From assembly GCA_013368315.1 (NCBI GenBank), contig JAACJM010000039.1, positions 62,001 to 126,000 of the forward strand: 64,000 nucleotides of DNA, read 5' to 3'. Below are positions 11,297 through 22,227 of the stretch, one piece after another. The position numbers and the translations under genes are program-made. The DNA comes from Tetrapyrgos nigripes. Taxonomy: Eukaryota > Basidiomycota > Agaricomycetes > Agaricales > Campanellaceae. The stretch's first letter is position 1, and each line of letters opens with the position of its first letter. Below the pieces are notes generated by a model, which was given only the letters and a program-made list of their open reading frames with translations, ran no database searches and was not told the DNA's origin.

Positions 11297-14200
11297 CAGA
11301 TACCATCAATCACACTCAAAACTGAATTAATCGGCAAAGTTACTGGCAGAAAAATCGACGCAAACACCCTAATAGACAGCGGTGCAGAAGGCATAATCAT
11401 CAATAGCCGGTTCGCACAAGAAAATCAACTCACCCTTCTTCCTATCGAAAAACCGTTTCCAGTACGAAATGTTGACGGCTCTGAAAACACTATGGGATGG
11501 GTACGAGAATACACCATCCAAAATCTCCATATCTATTCTCAAGACAACAGGGTGTACCACAAGGAAAAGGCCGAGTTCTACGTGACGGACATTGGGGATC
11601 ACGATATAATCCTCGGTACCGACTGGTTGGAGGAACACAACCCTGATATAGACTGGTCGGACTTGCAAATAGGCATGACCAGATGTCTGGAAACGTGCAC
11701 TATAGTGAATCCCCCTATCCTCCATTTGAAAACTAAAACGAAACCTTTGAAATCAGTAGTCGTCGATTCAAGAACTCATCATAAAGATTACCAGGTCAAA
11801 TGGTTGGAACCAGTTGGACAATTCAAACCGGTTGCCCAATCAAAAATTGCAGGGCGACGCCGTCGGATTCCTATTCGATCCTTCCATCAAAATTCGGAGG
11901 AAACGGCAATCTTTACTGAAGACGATTGTGGAAGAGATACGATCCCAGAGCAATGGGAACAAGACGTAATGGAAGAACTATTGAGGAACGAAGAAGGAGT
12001 AGACGAGGAAGCATTGGAAACACCAAACCTGAACATCCGTGCGGGATTCACAAAAGCACAAGAACTTGCAGAGGCAGCCCAAAACGCTCAGATCGATATA
12101 CCTCTTAAAGATAAGATTCCCTCGCAGTATCATCAGTTTCTACAAGTCTTTGATAAACAAACCTCAGAACGATTACCGAAACATGGTGAATGGGATCATG
12201 CTATCGAACTAAAACCGGACTTTGAACCACGCCCTTGTAAAATGTACCCTTTATCCCCAAATGAACAGAAAGAACTCGACGAATTCATCAAAGAAAACTT
12301 AGAGAAGGGATATATAAGACTGTCGAAGTCTCCCATGGCAAGTCCTTTCTTCTTTGTAAAAAAGAAAGACGGAAAACTACGACCAGTACAGGATTATCAT
12401 GCCTTGAACAGAGGGACTGTCAAAAACGAATATCCGTTACCGCTTATATCGGAACTCATAGACAAACTAAAGGGGGCGCGGATGTTTTCCAAAATCGACC
12501 TTAGATGGGGATATAACAACGTACGTATCAAGAAGGGAGATGAATGGAAAGCGGCGTTTAAAACCAACCACGGTCTCTTCGAACCAACGGTGATGTTTTT
12601 CGGTCTTATGAACTCCCCAGCTACATTCCAAGCGATGATGAACACTCTATTCAAGGACCTGATCGACTCTGGAAAAGTCGTAATTTATATGGACAATATT
12701 CTCATATTCACGGAATCATTAGAAGAACACCGATACATGGTACAACAAGTATTGGCACAACTTCATGATAACGATTTATACGCTAAACCGGAAAAATGTA
12801 CTTTCGAAACCGATTCAGTAGAGTTCCTCAGCCTTATCGTTTCACACAACACATTGGTGATGGACCCAGTCAAGGTCGAGGGCGTGACCAAATGGCCAAT
12901 CCCACGCAACGTCAAAGACGTACAATCGTTCCTTGGCTTCGGAAACTTCTACTGTCGGTTCATACAAGATTTCTCAAAAATCGCACAACCACTGTTCGAC
13001 CTCACGAAGAAAGAGCACCCGTGGGAATGGTCTAAGGAAGCTCAAACGGCTTTCCAAGCACTCAAAGATACGTTTACGACTTCACCAGTCCTCCTCATGC
13101 CTGATCATTCTAAACTGTATCGAGTAGAAGTTGATGCATCAGACTACGCTACAGGAGGTATCCTGCAACAACAAGGACCGGATGACAAATGGCATCCAGT
13201 AGCCTACCTGTCAAAAGCTTTATCCGAAACCGAACGAAATTACGACATTCACGATAAAGAATTGCTAGCGATCATACGCGGACTTGAGGCCTGGCGACAC
13301 TACCTGGAGGGTGGACCACATACCATCGAAATCTTAACTGATCATGACAACCTTAGATACTTCACCACTGCTCAGAAACTTAGCCGCCGACAAGCAAGAA
13401 TGGCCTTGTTTCTGACCAGATTCGATTTTACGCTCACCACAAACCCGGGAACTTGAACCGAAGTGACCCACTCTCTCGGAGATCAGACCATAAAGAGGGG
13501 GTCGAAAACGACAACAAAGACAGGGTCTTGCTTGACCCCAGGTTCTTCAGAATTCGAGCAACACGGCCAGGAACGGTAACCGCAATAGGAGATACAGAAT
13601 TGAAAAGGCGGATTAAGGAATGTCCGAAAAAAGATGCTGAAGTCGTAAGTGCGTTACAAACCATCTTTAACAACGGACCACGTGCGTTGGCAAAAAATCT
13701 ACAGGAATGGAACTATGAAGACGGAATCGTCTTGTTCAGAGGGAAGATCTACATCCCAAACGACCAACAACTCAGACGGGACATTGTTAAAATGCATCAC
13801 AACAGCCTTACTGCAGGACACCCGGGACGATTCAAAACGTACGAACTCGTCAGTAGAGAATTCTGGTGGCCTGGTATGTCAGTATTCATTCGTAACTATG
13901 TTGAAGGATGCGCTACCTGTCAGTTAACCAAGGCAAATAACCACCCGGCGCATGTACTGTTAATTCTGAACGAAATACCTGAACGACCCTTTGGCACCAT
14001 TACAACCGACTTCATCACGGATCTGCCAGAATGTGACGGCTTCAATGCAATTCACGTCACAGTTGACCGTTCAACAAAAACAGTTGTCATTTCTCCATGC
14101 AGAAAAGATATCGATAGCGACGGAACAATTGACCTATTGTTCAACAACACTTGGCGACGATACGGCTTATGGGACAAAATGATATCTGACCGCGGACCTC

Positions 14201-15642
14201 AATTCGCAAGCCAAGTAATGAAAGGGATCTACGCTAAGTTAGGTATCACTTCGGCACTCAGTACAGCTTATCATCCGCAAACAGATAGCGAGACAGAAAG
14301 GTTCAATCAAGAACTCGAACAATACCTTTGAACCTTCTGTAACTATCGCCAGGACGATTGGGTTAAATACCTACCTTACGCCGAATTCTGTCACAATACC
14401 CGAATTCATTCAGCCACCGGGAAATCGCTGTTCGAACTACTCCATGGATATCTACCCTGACTCTTCCCTTCCATCAATCTGACTTCACACGTACCAAAGG
14501 TCGAAGAACGCCTCCAGAACTTAGATACTCTTCGAGAGGAACTAAAAGCAAGTCTCACGACAGCGGCAGAACTGATGAAAGAACAAAACAAGGACTACAC
14601 GAAGGAAGGGATGAAGTTTAAAGTTGGGGACAAAGTATTACTAGACGGAAAGAATTTGAAGACAACAAGGCCAAAAGCTAAGTTGGCAAATCGTTGTCAC
14701 GGACCTTTCGAAATCACTGACGTTATCAGTGAAGTCAATTACCGACTCAAATTACCGAATAGCTGGCGCATTCATCCAGTGTTCCACGCTTCACTCCTAT
14801 CACCGTACAAAGAAACCGAAGCCCACGGAGTGAACTATCTGGGAGAACTGGCTGAGTTACTTCCTGAAGACAACGAATACGATGTGGAAGCAATTCTAGA
14901 TTCAAAACCAACGAGAAACCGCTGGGGAGTACAATACCTTGTCAAATGGTTGGACTATGCTGACTCAGAGAATTCATGGGAACCGGCGTCAGGATTGACG
15001 AAGGTGAAGGAGATGATCGAAACCTTCCATCAACAGCATCCAAATGCATATCGACCCAAGAACCTGATACGCCCCGGAACAACGGTGCGTTCACTAGGAA
15101 TCGCCATGGAAGACATGGCGAAGTACCCGTGTGCTTCAAGCGAAAGCACAACTCCAAGGAGAAACACTGTTACAAACCGCTGGTATTCTATGCCCTCCTT
15201 TGCACCCCACTCGGCAATCGAACTCAGACTTTTGTCATCATTCATCGATCACATTCCCTCGTTAACGGCGTCTACTGTCAAACCTGTCTCCGACGATAAC
15301 CTGACTGTTCACTTAACATTTACACCATACAAACCAACAACTATAAAAGGTACCTTTCTACAACGGAGAACTACAGAACAACATCCATCGCTACCACTCG
15401 AACAACACTCACCCACACTCCCGCTATCACAATGTCAACTACTTCCTCCATCGACACCATCGTCAACGACACACACCCAACCAACAGGGGGCGTTGCACC
15501 TACGGGAAGCGCTCAGGATGTCAATGCCGACTTTCAAAACAACACCAAGGACCTCACAACGGGTGTCAACACTGCACATGGGGAGGAGAGGATGGACCAG
15601 GGTGGTGTAGATTGGGCAGAGGACATCGAGCAAGATGCGTAG
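11297..15642 (+). pseudogene. Gypsy-1 pol: protease, RT, RNase H, integrase, chromodomain (broken)
   Basis: Pol frame of the element. The protease has LIDSGAEG (DSGA at 11375). The reverse transcriptase spans about 12200-12800; its catalytic box at 12686-12697 reads YMDN instead of YMDD, removing one metal-binding aspartate. RNase H follows (about 13100-13420). A one-base deletion near 13453 shifts the frame from mod 2 to mod 1 between NPGT and NRSDPLSRR. The integrase has the HHCC finger (about 13794-13920) and DDE residues in TTDFITDLP, SDRGPQF and the TDSETERFNQ block. TGA stops interrupt the frame at 14329 and 14458, and at 11249 and 11294 upstream of the protease; all fit CGA to TGA. The chromodomain (YLVKWLDYADSENSWEP) lies at about 14874-15040 and should bind modified histone tails to target integration. 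The last frame ends at 15642. Confidence 0.9.
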
Positions 15643-15961
15643 TTCAGTGGACATCCCTACATGCGGAACACAGAGGGAACCTTGGATGGGGAGATGGCAG
15701 TGTATGGGGCGCACACAGCACCCTACAATATGATAATAACGACGACGGAGCAGGTTGGGGTACTGCAACGAACACGACGGAGTGGGGGAACTTAACAGAC
15801 TGGAATGATCCTAGGTGGGATATTACAAACTACACGACGGGATGGGACAAGTACTGGCCGAGTCAGGGAGACGTGGACAGATGACTGCGGGAACAATGGA
15901 GGAGACACTGGAAAAGTAGCTTGCCGAGCTCCGGTGAAAGCTCGTCCTAAAGAGGGGGTAA
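15643..15961 (+). other. Gypsy-1 3' tail with polypurine tract
   Basis: After the pol stop, an overlapping frame (to 15884) encodes a Trp/Gly/Asn/Thr-rich stretch with repeated WG and GW pairs, either a frameshifted pol tail or chance. The putative polypurine tract AAAGAGGGGG is at 15949-15958, three bases before the right LTR. Confidence 0.6.
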
Positions 15962-16477
15962 TGTCATGAATCGCTCCCCGCCTATTCATTTCCTTTCTAT
16001 TCATTTCCTTTTACTACCTACTTCCCACTCTAACCCCATAAACATCAACCATTTCCCATCATCATCTATAGTTACCATCTCCATAGATCTATGACTCATA
16101 CATTTATCTCCTCCGCCTTTTATCTCCACGGACATTCTCACTGTCAATCATTCCTTATGATCCAGTACCTTCATCTATCCATATTCAGCCTATTACTTTC
16201 TCGCCCTTGACATTTCCACATGATACCGTCTATTATTACTTACTCTTTCCCATCTGTTCACATTTTACTTATATACCTGTGATCTTTGTAACCTATTCCT
16301 TAGTTCGTTCACTTCGTCTCTGCTCCGTACCTTTACTATGCAGTGTAGAGCCTAGTCAGCTTACTTTCTCTCTATCTCTCTATCTCTCTACCTCTTTTGA
16401 TCAATCTATTCTCTTGTAACCGGCTTTCTCGCATTGTGTGACTTGGGTGGTTATTGAGTGTACCGACAACCTTGACA
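15962..16477 (+). repeat. Gypsy-1 right LTR (516 bp)
   Basis: Same length and ends as the left LTR, followed immediately by the GTAC target copy. Confidence 0.97.
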
Positions 16478-16481
16478 GTAC

Positions 16482-17595
16482 TGCTTTCAGTAATACTTAT
16501 GCCCGAATCAGTAATCCCTCTACTTTGGACCTTATTACGTTAGTGAACTTCGCAACACTTTAGACACTTAGTATCGTTGCCACTAGTTCATCCCCTTTGT
16601 ACCATCTGAAAGCTATGGATTCTAGCTTTCTATTGATATAACTATTGTGCCAGTTTGCCATTCTAATCATCTGTAGATGTGCACTGCAAGTTTGTATATA
16701 TTCAGGTTAGAATCCTGTATATCCAAATTCTCCGATGGTGATGTGTCCTTTCGGATCTAGCGGTCCAAGCCTTCGATCTGGGTTTGTAATGCCAACACGT
16801 ACCTGTGAATAGGGGCGTTTCTCCTCCTTCGCTATCCCTTGAGTTGTACTAGCGGTATTAGGCTGCTATAGCAGGTTTGTTAAGTCTTTGTAGACTTTGT
16901 AGTTAGGTGGGTCTGCTACTATAGCTGTATCCCCTAGTATGTATCTGTTATAATACTTTGAACAAGTCTTATTCTTATCTGTAAGTATTGCCCATTAACA
17001 TCCCTTAGGTTATACACCTAATTCCTAGTACTTTGACTAGCAGTTCGGGACTTACTCTAGTCCTTATTATCCATTTAAGAGTAACTGAGTCATGTATTAG
17101 CGCTAGTTTTGGGTTATTAACCTTGAATTTGTACAGCATATCACCGTGATATCTCTGGTTGGCCCAAGCAGCTTGTGCACCTGTCAAACCCTCAGAATGT
17201 CAAGAACAGGTTCAGATAGGGACTGGATGCCTCTCAGGCCACCACACAGGAACCAAAGACGAAGCAATAAGGCAAATAGATGGTATAGATGAGTAAGCCA
17301 GTACTGGGCCAGAGTCTACATAGTACTGAGGACAATGCTGAGCAGTATGGATCAGAGGGACAGAAATGGACAGACTGAGGAACTATCTACAAAGCCCTGG
17401 AGTATATATACAAAAGTGCGAAGGAGAACAAGATTAGATCAGCAGGTACTGATGGAAACAATCAAGGAATGATAATCAGGTATCTAAGTGATGTCAATAT
17501 GTGTAACAGGTACAGATATAATCTGTCAATCAGAGAAATGATGCATCAAAGAAGATGGAAGCCATAGGTACAAGGAACATGATCTAGAACCAAAG
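16482..17595. other. Unresolved sequence, right part of the Gypsy-1 target locus
   Basis: Continuation of the locus split by Gypsy-1. The only hint of coding is the minus-strand stretch 17187-17005 (AQAAWANQRYHGDML...), loosely like the end of a retrotransposon integrase, followed by stops. Nothing else is recognised up to the minisatellite. Confidence 0.25.
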
Positions 17596-17601
17596 AAGCG
17601 A

Positions 17602-17763
17602 AGAATGATGGAAGGGAGAAGAATGATGGAAGGGAGAAGAATGATGGAAGGGAGAAGAATGATGGAAGGGAGAAGAATGATGGAAGGGAGAAGAATGATG
17701 GAAGGGAGAAGAATGATGGAAGGGAGAAGAATGATGGAAGGGAGAAGAATGATGAAAGGAGAA
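17602..17763. repeat. 18-bp minisatellite, 9 copies
   Basis: Tandem copies of AGAATGATGGAAGGGAGA, nearly identical except the last (GATGAAAGGAGA). The period is a multiple of three, so the array is open in several frames (MMEGRR units on the plus strand); this is not evidence of a gene. Confidence 0.95.
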
Positions 17764-19954
17764 CAAAGAACAGGGTCTAGAAGCGAAGGCATGAAGGGAT
17801 TCATGACACAGAATATGTGTGAATGTATCAGTCCACACGAATTGCAAATCTATGTGGAGGGTACAGTATCAGCAATGTAGTATTTACTAAAGGTGTTTCC
17901 TGTTTGGTGTTTTTTCCTTGTGGTCTGGTGCTGAGAAATCCAGGCATCAATGCATCATGGCCAGCCTGCAGCTTTGCCCAGAGCACAGTAAGCTGCTGAT
18001 CAGTTGTTATTTCAGGTTCTGGTTGTCATTGTCCTCTTCGTCACTATCAGGATTCCATGGTGGAGCATGTTCATCCCTTTCCAGAGCTGCAAAGAGTGTT
18101 ACAATGTCAGCTGCTTCATGGATCTGGGGATTATCAGTTGTGTCTGAGCCATCAGCTTGTGTGGATGTTTTCTGGTGAGCCGGGTTTTGTGAATTTGTGA
18201 GCTTCAGGACTGTACGATGAGCAGCCTTTGCTCTGGTGGGTGGAGGCATAACATCACACAAATTGACGTCTGGTTGTAATCCCATTCTTAAGATTACAAT
18301 CAAGTAGAATGGTAGGTCTATATTAAAACATTATTACAACCATCTTGCAATGACCCAGGCTAGTTGAAATGGTATTCTATTGTATTAGAACACCATTATA
18401 ACATGAGGGGGGTATTGGAATCTTATTAGAATGGGGTTACAATACCTGGATAGTATTAGAATTCCCTTAGAATGGGGTTACAATATCTTGGGCAATTAGA
18501 ATCTGGTTGGAATCAAATCACAATGTGTAGAATATTTCTAGAGACTGCAACTAAGAGAATAATTCTGGACATTACAACCAGAAAAACTATTCCAGAGCAT
18601 AAAATCTTTCTATGTGTTGAAACTGGTTCACAACAGGATAGCACCATTCTATTGTTTAGAACCAGATTACAATTTTCCCCAACAATTCTGCAAGGTACAT
18701 TTTCATTACAATTTGCTTGAAATTTGTAACCCAAATCTCTGTCTGTGTCTTTATCCTCAGGTCATACACAGAAATATTGGTAACTCTGTAGCCAATGATG
18801 TCAATAGGTGATTAACACTGGCTTTGCTGACTGGGTATGAGAACTACCAAAAACACCATGGACCATGGACTTGTACCACAGCCTCATCCTTGACTCACTC
18901 AACGTGTACAATGCGTACAAATGTTGCTAATGAACCAAGCATTATAAGTGTAACTAACTTTACTGCTGTTTGGATTCACTTAGCATGAGAGAAAATGAAG
19001 GGAGACCTGGGAAGGGATCTTTGGGAGAAGGCAACTGCAAATTGTTGACCGGGAGTAAGAACCAGTAGCAGTCAGAGGCACAGATGGAAGTGAACTGAGG
19101 GGTACCACATCCTCACATACAATAACTGTTTTGGCTATATGGAAAGATGCAGAATCATCTGCTGAAAGAGGCATAATAGGTGAGGTAGGTATACTAGGAT
19201 AAGGTGACTGAGGAAACTTCAAATTGCTAGTTCGGTTTGTGCTACCAGAAGGAATAGGGGTCAAACCTCCACCATAGCAAAGGTCATTCAACCTGCTAGG
19301 TACTGCACTAGCACTCAGCAGATGCAGTGCCAAATTGCTGTGATATTTTGGAACTGAAGGCTCAGTCATGTGCTTTGAGCTGGACAGGGAGAGAATGGAG
19401 TCGGGGATGGAGTGGGGAGAGTTTGTCGTATTTGCTCCTAGAAGAATTCCAATGATAGGAGGGGTGAAAGGGGATCCAAGCCTAGTGGAGGATCTAAATA
19501 TTTGTCTGTTATGATGCCTCTGAAAATCCCATTCTCATCAGGAAACACATGGTAGCCCCCGAGGAGAAAAGAGAGAAAGTAAGTTTCTTTTCAAGTTGAA
19601 GCTGCTTACATCACTTTTGAGGGGCTCATGAGCACCCATGCTCCCCGATGTCGACCTCAAATGACTACGTGCGCTGCTGCTCAAGGTCGTCTCTTCAAAT
19701 GTGTTCCAGCAGATCTTTCGTCTTGTCATACTCATTACTGTACCCATTTTCGTCTTTTTTGCTGTCAAGTCTCAGCCAAACTTCAAATTCCTATTCTATA
19801 CTGTCCTAATGGTATTCGAATCTCTGGGCACTATCTTACCATGAAATTGGGTCAGTGAAAATTCTGGACATACCTCTTCTCAATTAGTGATGTTGAATTG
19901 AGAAAGGCAGGTGAAGGCTGCAAGTTCTAGTGACACAATGTGAGCTAATGGTGG
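17764..19954. other. Unresolved repeat-like region
   Basis: No recognised gene. Minus-strand frames at 18007-18303 (acidic, charged C-terminus) and 18980-19369 (Ser/Pro-rich) match no family known to me and lack start and splice support. Between about 18420 and 18490 the block TAGAATGGGGTTACAATA occurs twice, about 41 bp apart, within AT-rich sequence full of AGAAT and TTACAA motifs, which suggests a degenerate MITE. Confidence 0.3.
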
Positions 19955-19959
19955 GTGTT

Positions 19960-20180
19960 TGTAAACGTCGTTTACAGCCACATCTCATGTGATGCTGTTA
20001 TGATCTATTTGTTATTTGGGAACAATCTAGGTCCCGATAGTTGGATGTACCTTACTTCGTACCTTCATGATCTCTCTGTATTCCACATCGTACCTTTCCA
20101 GAATACGACGTGTTCCTCTGTATTTCTCTGTCCCTCTCGATCTCAGGTCTTCGCGTGTTCAGTCCCATAGGACTGTTCCA
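19960..20180 (+). repeat. Gypsy-2 left LTR (221 bp)
   Basis: Starts with the perfect short palindrome GTAAACG-T-CGTTTAC and ends GACTGTTCCA. It differs from the right LTR at eight sites, all transitions. Confidence 0.95.
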
Positions 20181-20628
20181 CTTTTTTTTACAGACACACA
20201 GCAGATACTGCAAGGTATTGCGCACGTCGAGACTTGTGAGTAAATCACTGTAACTTCATCTTTTTCCTCTCGCCTTTCAAGAAAACCCCCAAACTACATT
20301 CTGTTCTACCCGCCTTGGGTAAAAAAAATACGTATTATTACCTTCCAGAGGCCAGAAGGCGACACGCGTATCACAACAAATGCCTGCTCGCTGTGCCTAT
20401 TCTTTTAATCTCTCTTCCGTCTTTCTTCTCTCTTTCTCGGACCTTTTGCACCCTAGCATTTTCTCGGATTTCTCGTCATTGTTAGCTCTCTCAGTTACAA
20501 GTTTTAGTTCTCGGTCAACTAGTTATTATTTGGATTATTCTCGGTCTAGATTTCAGTTACTCCAGTCCTTGCATTTTGTTTCCCTTATGTTCTTGCCCAT
20601 CTACGAGAAGTAACTGATCACTAGCTCC
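20181..20628 (+). other. Gypsy-2 leader
   Basis: Untranslated leader between the left LTR and gag, pyrimidine-rich toward the 3' end. No supported coding sequence. Confidence 0.6.
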
Positions 20629-22227
20629 ATGTCTAGCACAACGCCCCAAACCAGAAACAACGCCAAGGCGGCAGCTGACGCAACCTCCCTTGTTCCCGAA
20701 TATCAAGAAACTACCCTGTCTCCCAACGAATTACTCAGCGCTGCAAGGCCTCTCCCTGACGATCTGACTCCCGAAGATAAAACAGACAAGTCCCCTGAAC
20801 AAGACCCTTCCATGGAACAAGATCCTCCCAGTTCCAAAACCGGTTCATATTCCTCTGACTCTGACTCCCCATCCATGTCCACTACCACGCCTAACACCAC
20901 TTGGACTCCCCCCGATTACGGGAAGCTGCCAAAGGTACACATTTGTCCCGTTGAACCGCACAACTACATGGGCATCATGACCTCCATTGCGTATTACTTC
21001 TCTGCCAAAGGCATCTCGGACACCAAAACCGTACAGGCCCGAAACACCATTGCTTCGTGCTTTCACACTCCCGAATCCCACGACTTCTTCAACTCAGGTC
21101 GTACCAGACTCTTAGCTCTCAGTGAGAACAACTACCAATGTGAGCTGATTGAGCACCTCTTGGGCATTAATTGGGTCGACAAAGTAGCCAAGTTGCGAGG
21201 TGCTGTCAATCAAGCCGAGGTTTGTGACCAGAGCTTTTCCGCTCTCCTCGAGAAGATCGTCGCATACAACGACATGCTGAAGGACACGCCCCGTTACCTC
21301 AGCAACACTCAACTACAAGAGTGTTTGCGAGAAGCTATGGTCCCGGACTTCCGTTCTTACCTCACTGGGAACGAGGTCAAGGATGACATGGAATATAGCG
21401 CCTGGATCAAGATCGTCAAAACCTTTGACAAGGCCTATCGTGCAGTAGAAAAGCCGAAGATGGATCAGGTCAATGTGCTCCAGCTGCGAATTGCAGAGCT
21501 GGAGAAGGAGAAGGGTCAGAAGCGGTCCAGCACGTCCTCCCATTACTCCAACGACCAGAGTCGCTCCCGTCCCTTCACGGATTATCGTCACAACGCGTCA
21601 TTGGCATTGTCAGCTGGGTCCTCATCATCTGGAAAGTTCTTGCCTACTAGGATGAAGGACATCTTCGAGAATAAAGAGCAGAAGCAGATCTACATGGATG
21701 GCAAAATCTGTACTCGCTGCCGTAATTGTTTCGCGGGTCATTGGGGTAATCAGTGCTCCACATCCTGCAACCTCTCGGTAGCGTACCGCGACCTCACAAA
21801 GAGCGACTTGGCTCTTGCCAAACAGATCCACCAGCGTTCTAAGGCCCCTGTCACCATGGACGCGGTTCTCAAGTACAAGTCCAACACAGTCACTGCCGTC
21901 ATTCCAGAAACATCCTCTGCTCCCATTGAAGACATCGACGTCTTCCTCAATGACCAGTCCAGGGACGCCGTCGCGGCCATCATGGATGTGCCGTTGGCAC
22001 ACATAGCAAGTGGTTCCCAAGTTTACAGCTGTCTTGCTCCTGCTGCAAGGATCCGTGAAGACGTTAGACTTACCCGTTCCCTGCCTCCCGTTACTTGTCC
22101 CTTCGCTGTCGACACCCCATCACGGCAATCATTGAAGACTTGGATTCCGATGACGAAATCATCAACATGGTTGTACCTGGGACCACTACTAGAGAAGCTG
22201 CCGAGCGCTTCAAGGATCTCTTGGTGA
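20629..22227 (+). CDS. Gypsy-2 gag polyprotein
   Basis: Uninterrupted 532-codon frame. The first roughly 95 residues are Ser/Pro/Thr-rich and probably disordered. A capsid-like helical region follows (about residues 100-280, including the LIEHLLGINWVDKVAKLRGA and DFRSYLTG stretches), then a basic, coiled-coil-like stretch (LQLRIAELEKEKGQKR) and a nucleocapsid knuckle CRNCFAGHWGNQC near residue 365, with spacing C-x2-C-x3-H-x4-C, one residue short of the usual CCHC. The start at ATG 20629 follows a stop in the same frame. The 3' end overlaps the frame carrying the protease (from 22095), consistent with frameshift expression or an indel. Confidence 0.85.
   Translation: MSSTTPQTRNNAKAAADATSLVPEYQETTLSPNELLSAARPLPDDLTPEDKTDKSPEQDPSMEQDPPSSKTGSYSSDSDSPSMSTTTPNTTWTPPDYGKLPKVHICPVEPHNYMGIMTSIAYYFSAKGISDTKTVQARNTIASCFHTPESHDFFNSGRTRLLALSENNYQCELIEHLLGINWVDKVAKLRGAVNQAEVCDQSFSALLEKIVAYNDMLKDTPRYLSNTQLQECLREAMVPDFRSYLTGNEVKDDMEYSAWIKIVKTFDKAYRAVEKPKMDQVNVLQLRIAELEKEKGQKRSSTSSHYSNDQSRSRPFTDYRHNASLALSAGSSSSGKFLPTRMKDIFENKEQKQIYMDGKICTRCRNCFAGHWGNQCSTSCNLSVAYRDLTKSDLALAKQIHQRSKAPVTMDAVLKYKSNTVTAVIPETSSAPIEDIDVFLNDQSRDAVAAIMDVPLAHIASGSQVYSCLAPAARIREDVRLTRSLPPVTCPFAVDTPSRQSLKTWIPMTKSSTWLYLGPLLEKLPSASRISW

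Larger units (their letters stand above)
8461..16481 (+). mobile_element. Gypsy-1: Ty3/Gypsy chromovirus-type LTR retrotransposon with target duplication GTAC
   Basis: The element spans 8465-16477, flanked by GTAC at 8461-8464 and 16478-16481. Both LTRs are 516 bp, start TGTCATG, end CTTGACA and differ at only four sites. Internal order is leader, gag with a CCHC knuckle, then protease, reverse transcriptase, RNase H, integrase and a C-terminal chromodomain, the order of Ty3/Gypsy chromoviruses. A purine tract AAAGAGGGGG at 15949-15958 lies just upstream of the right LTR. No canonical TGG primer-binding site follows the left LTR (next bases CTTGAACGAAC), so priming is unclear. The coding region is inactivated by several stops and at least one frameshift although the insertion is young. 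Confidence 0.95.

Noticed and set aside
11492..11500. ATG 11492 as the true start of Gypsy-1 pol
   Set aside because: The protease motif DSGA lies upstream at 11375 in the same frame, so this ATG is internal.
17605..17880. MMEGRR-repeat protein and its opposite-strand counterparts
   Set aside because: Pure translation of the 18-bp minisatellite.
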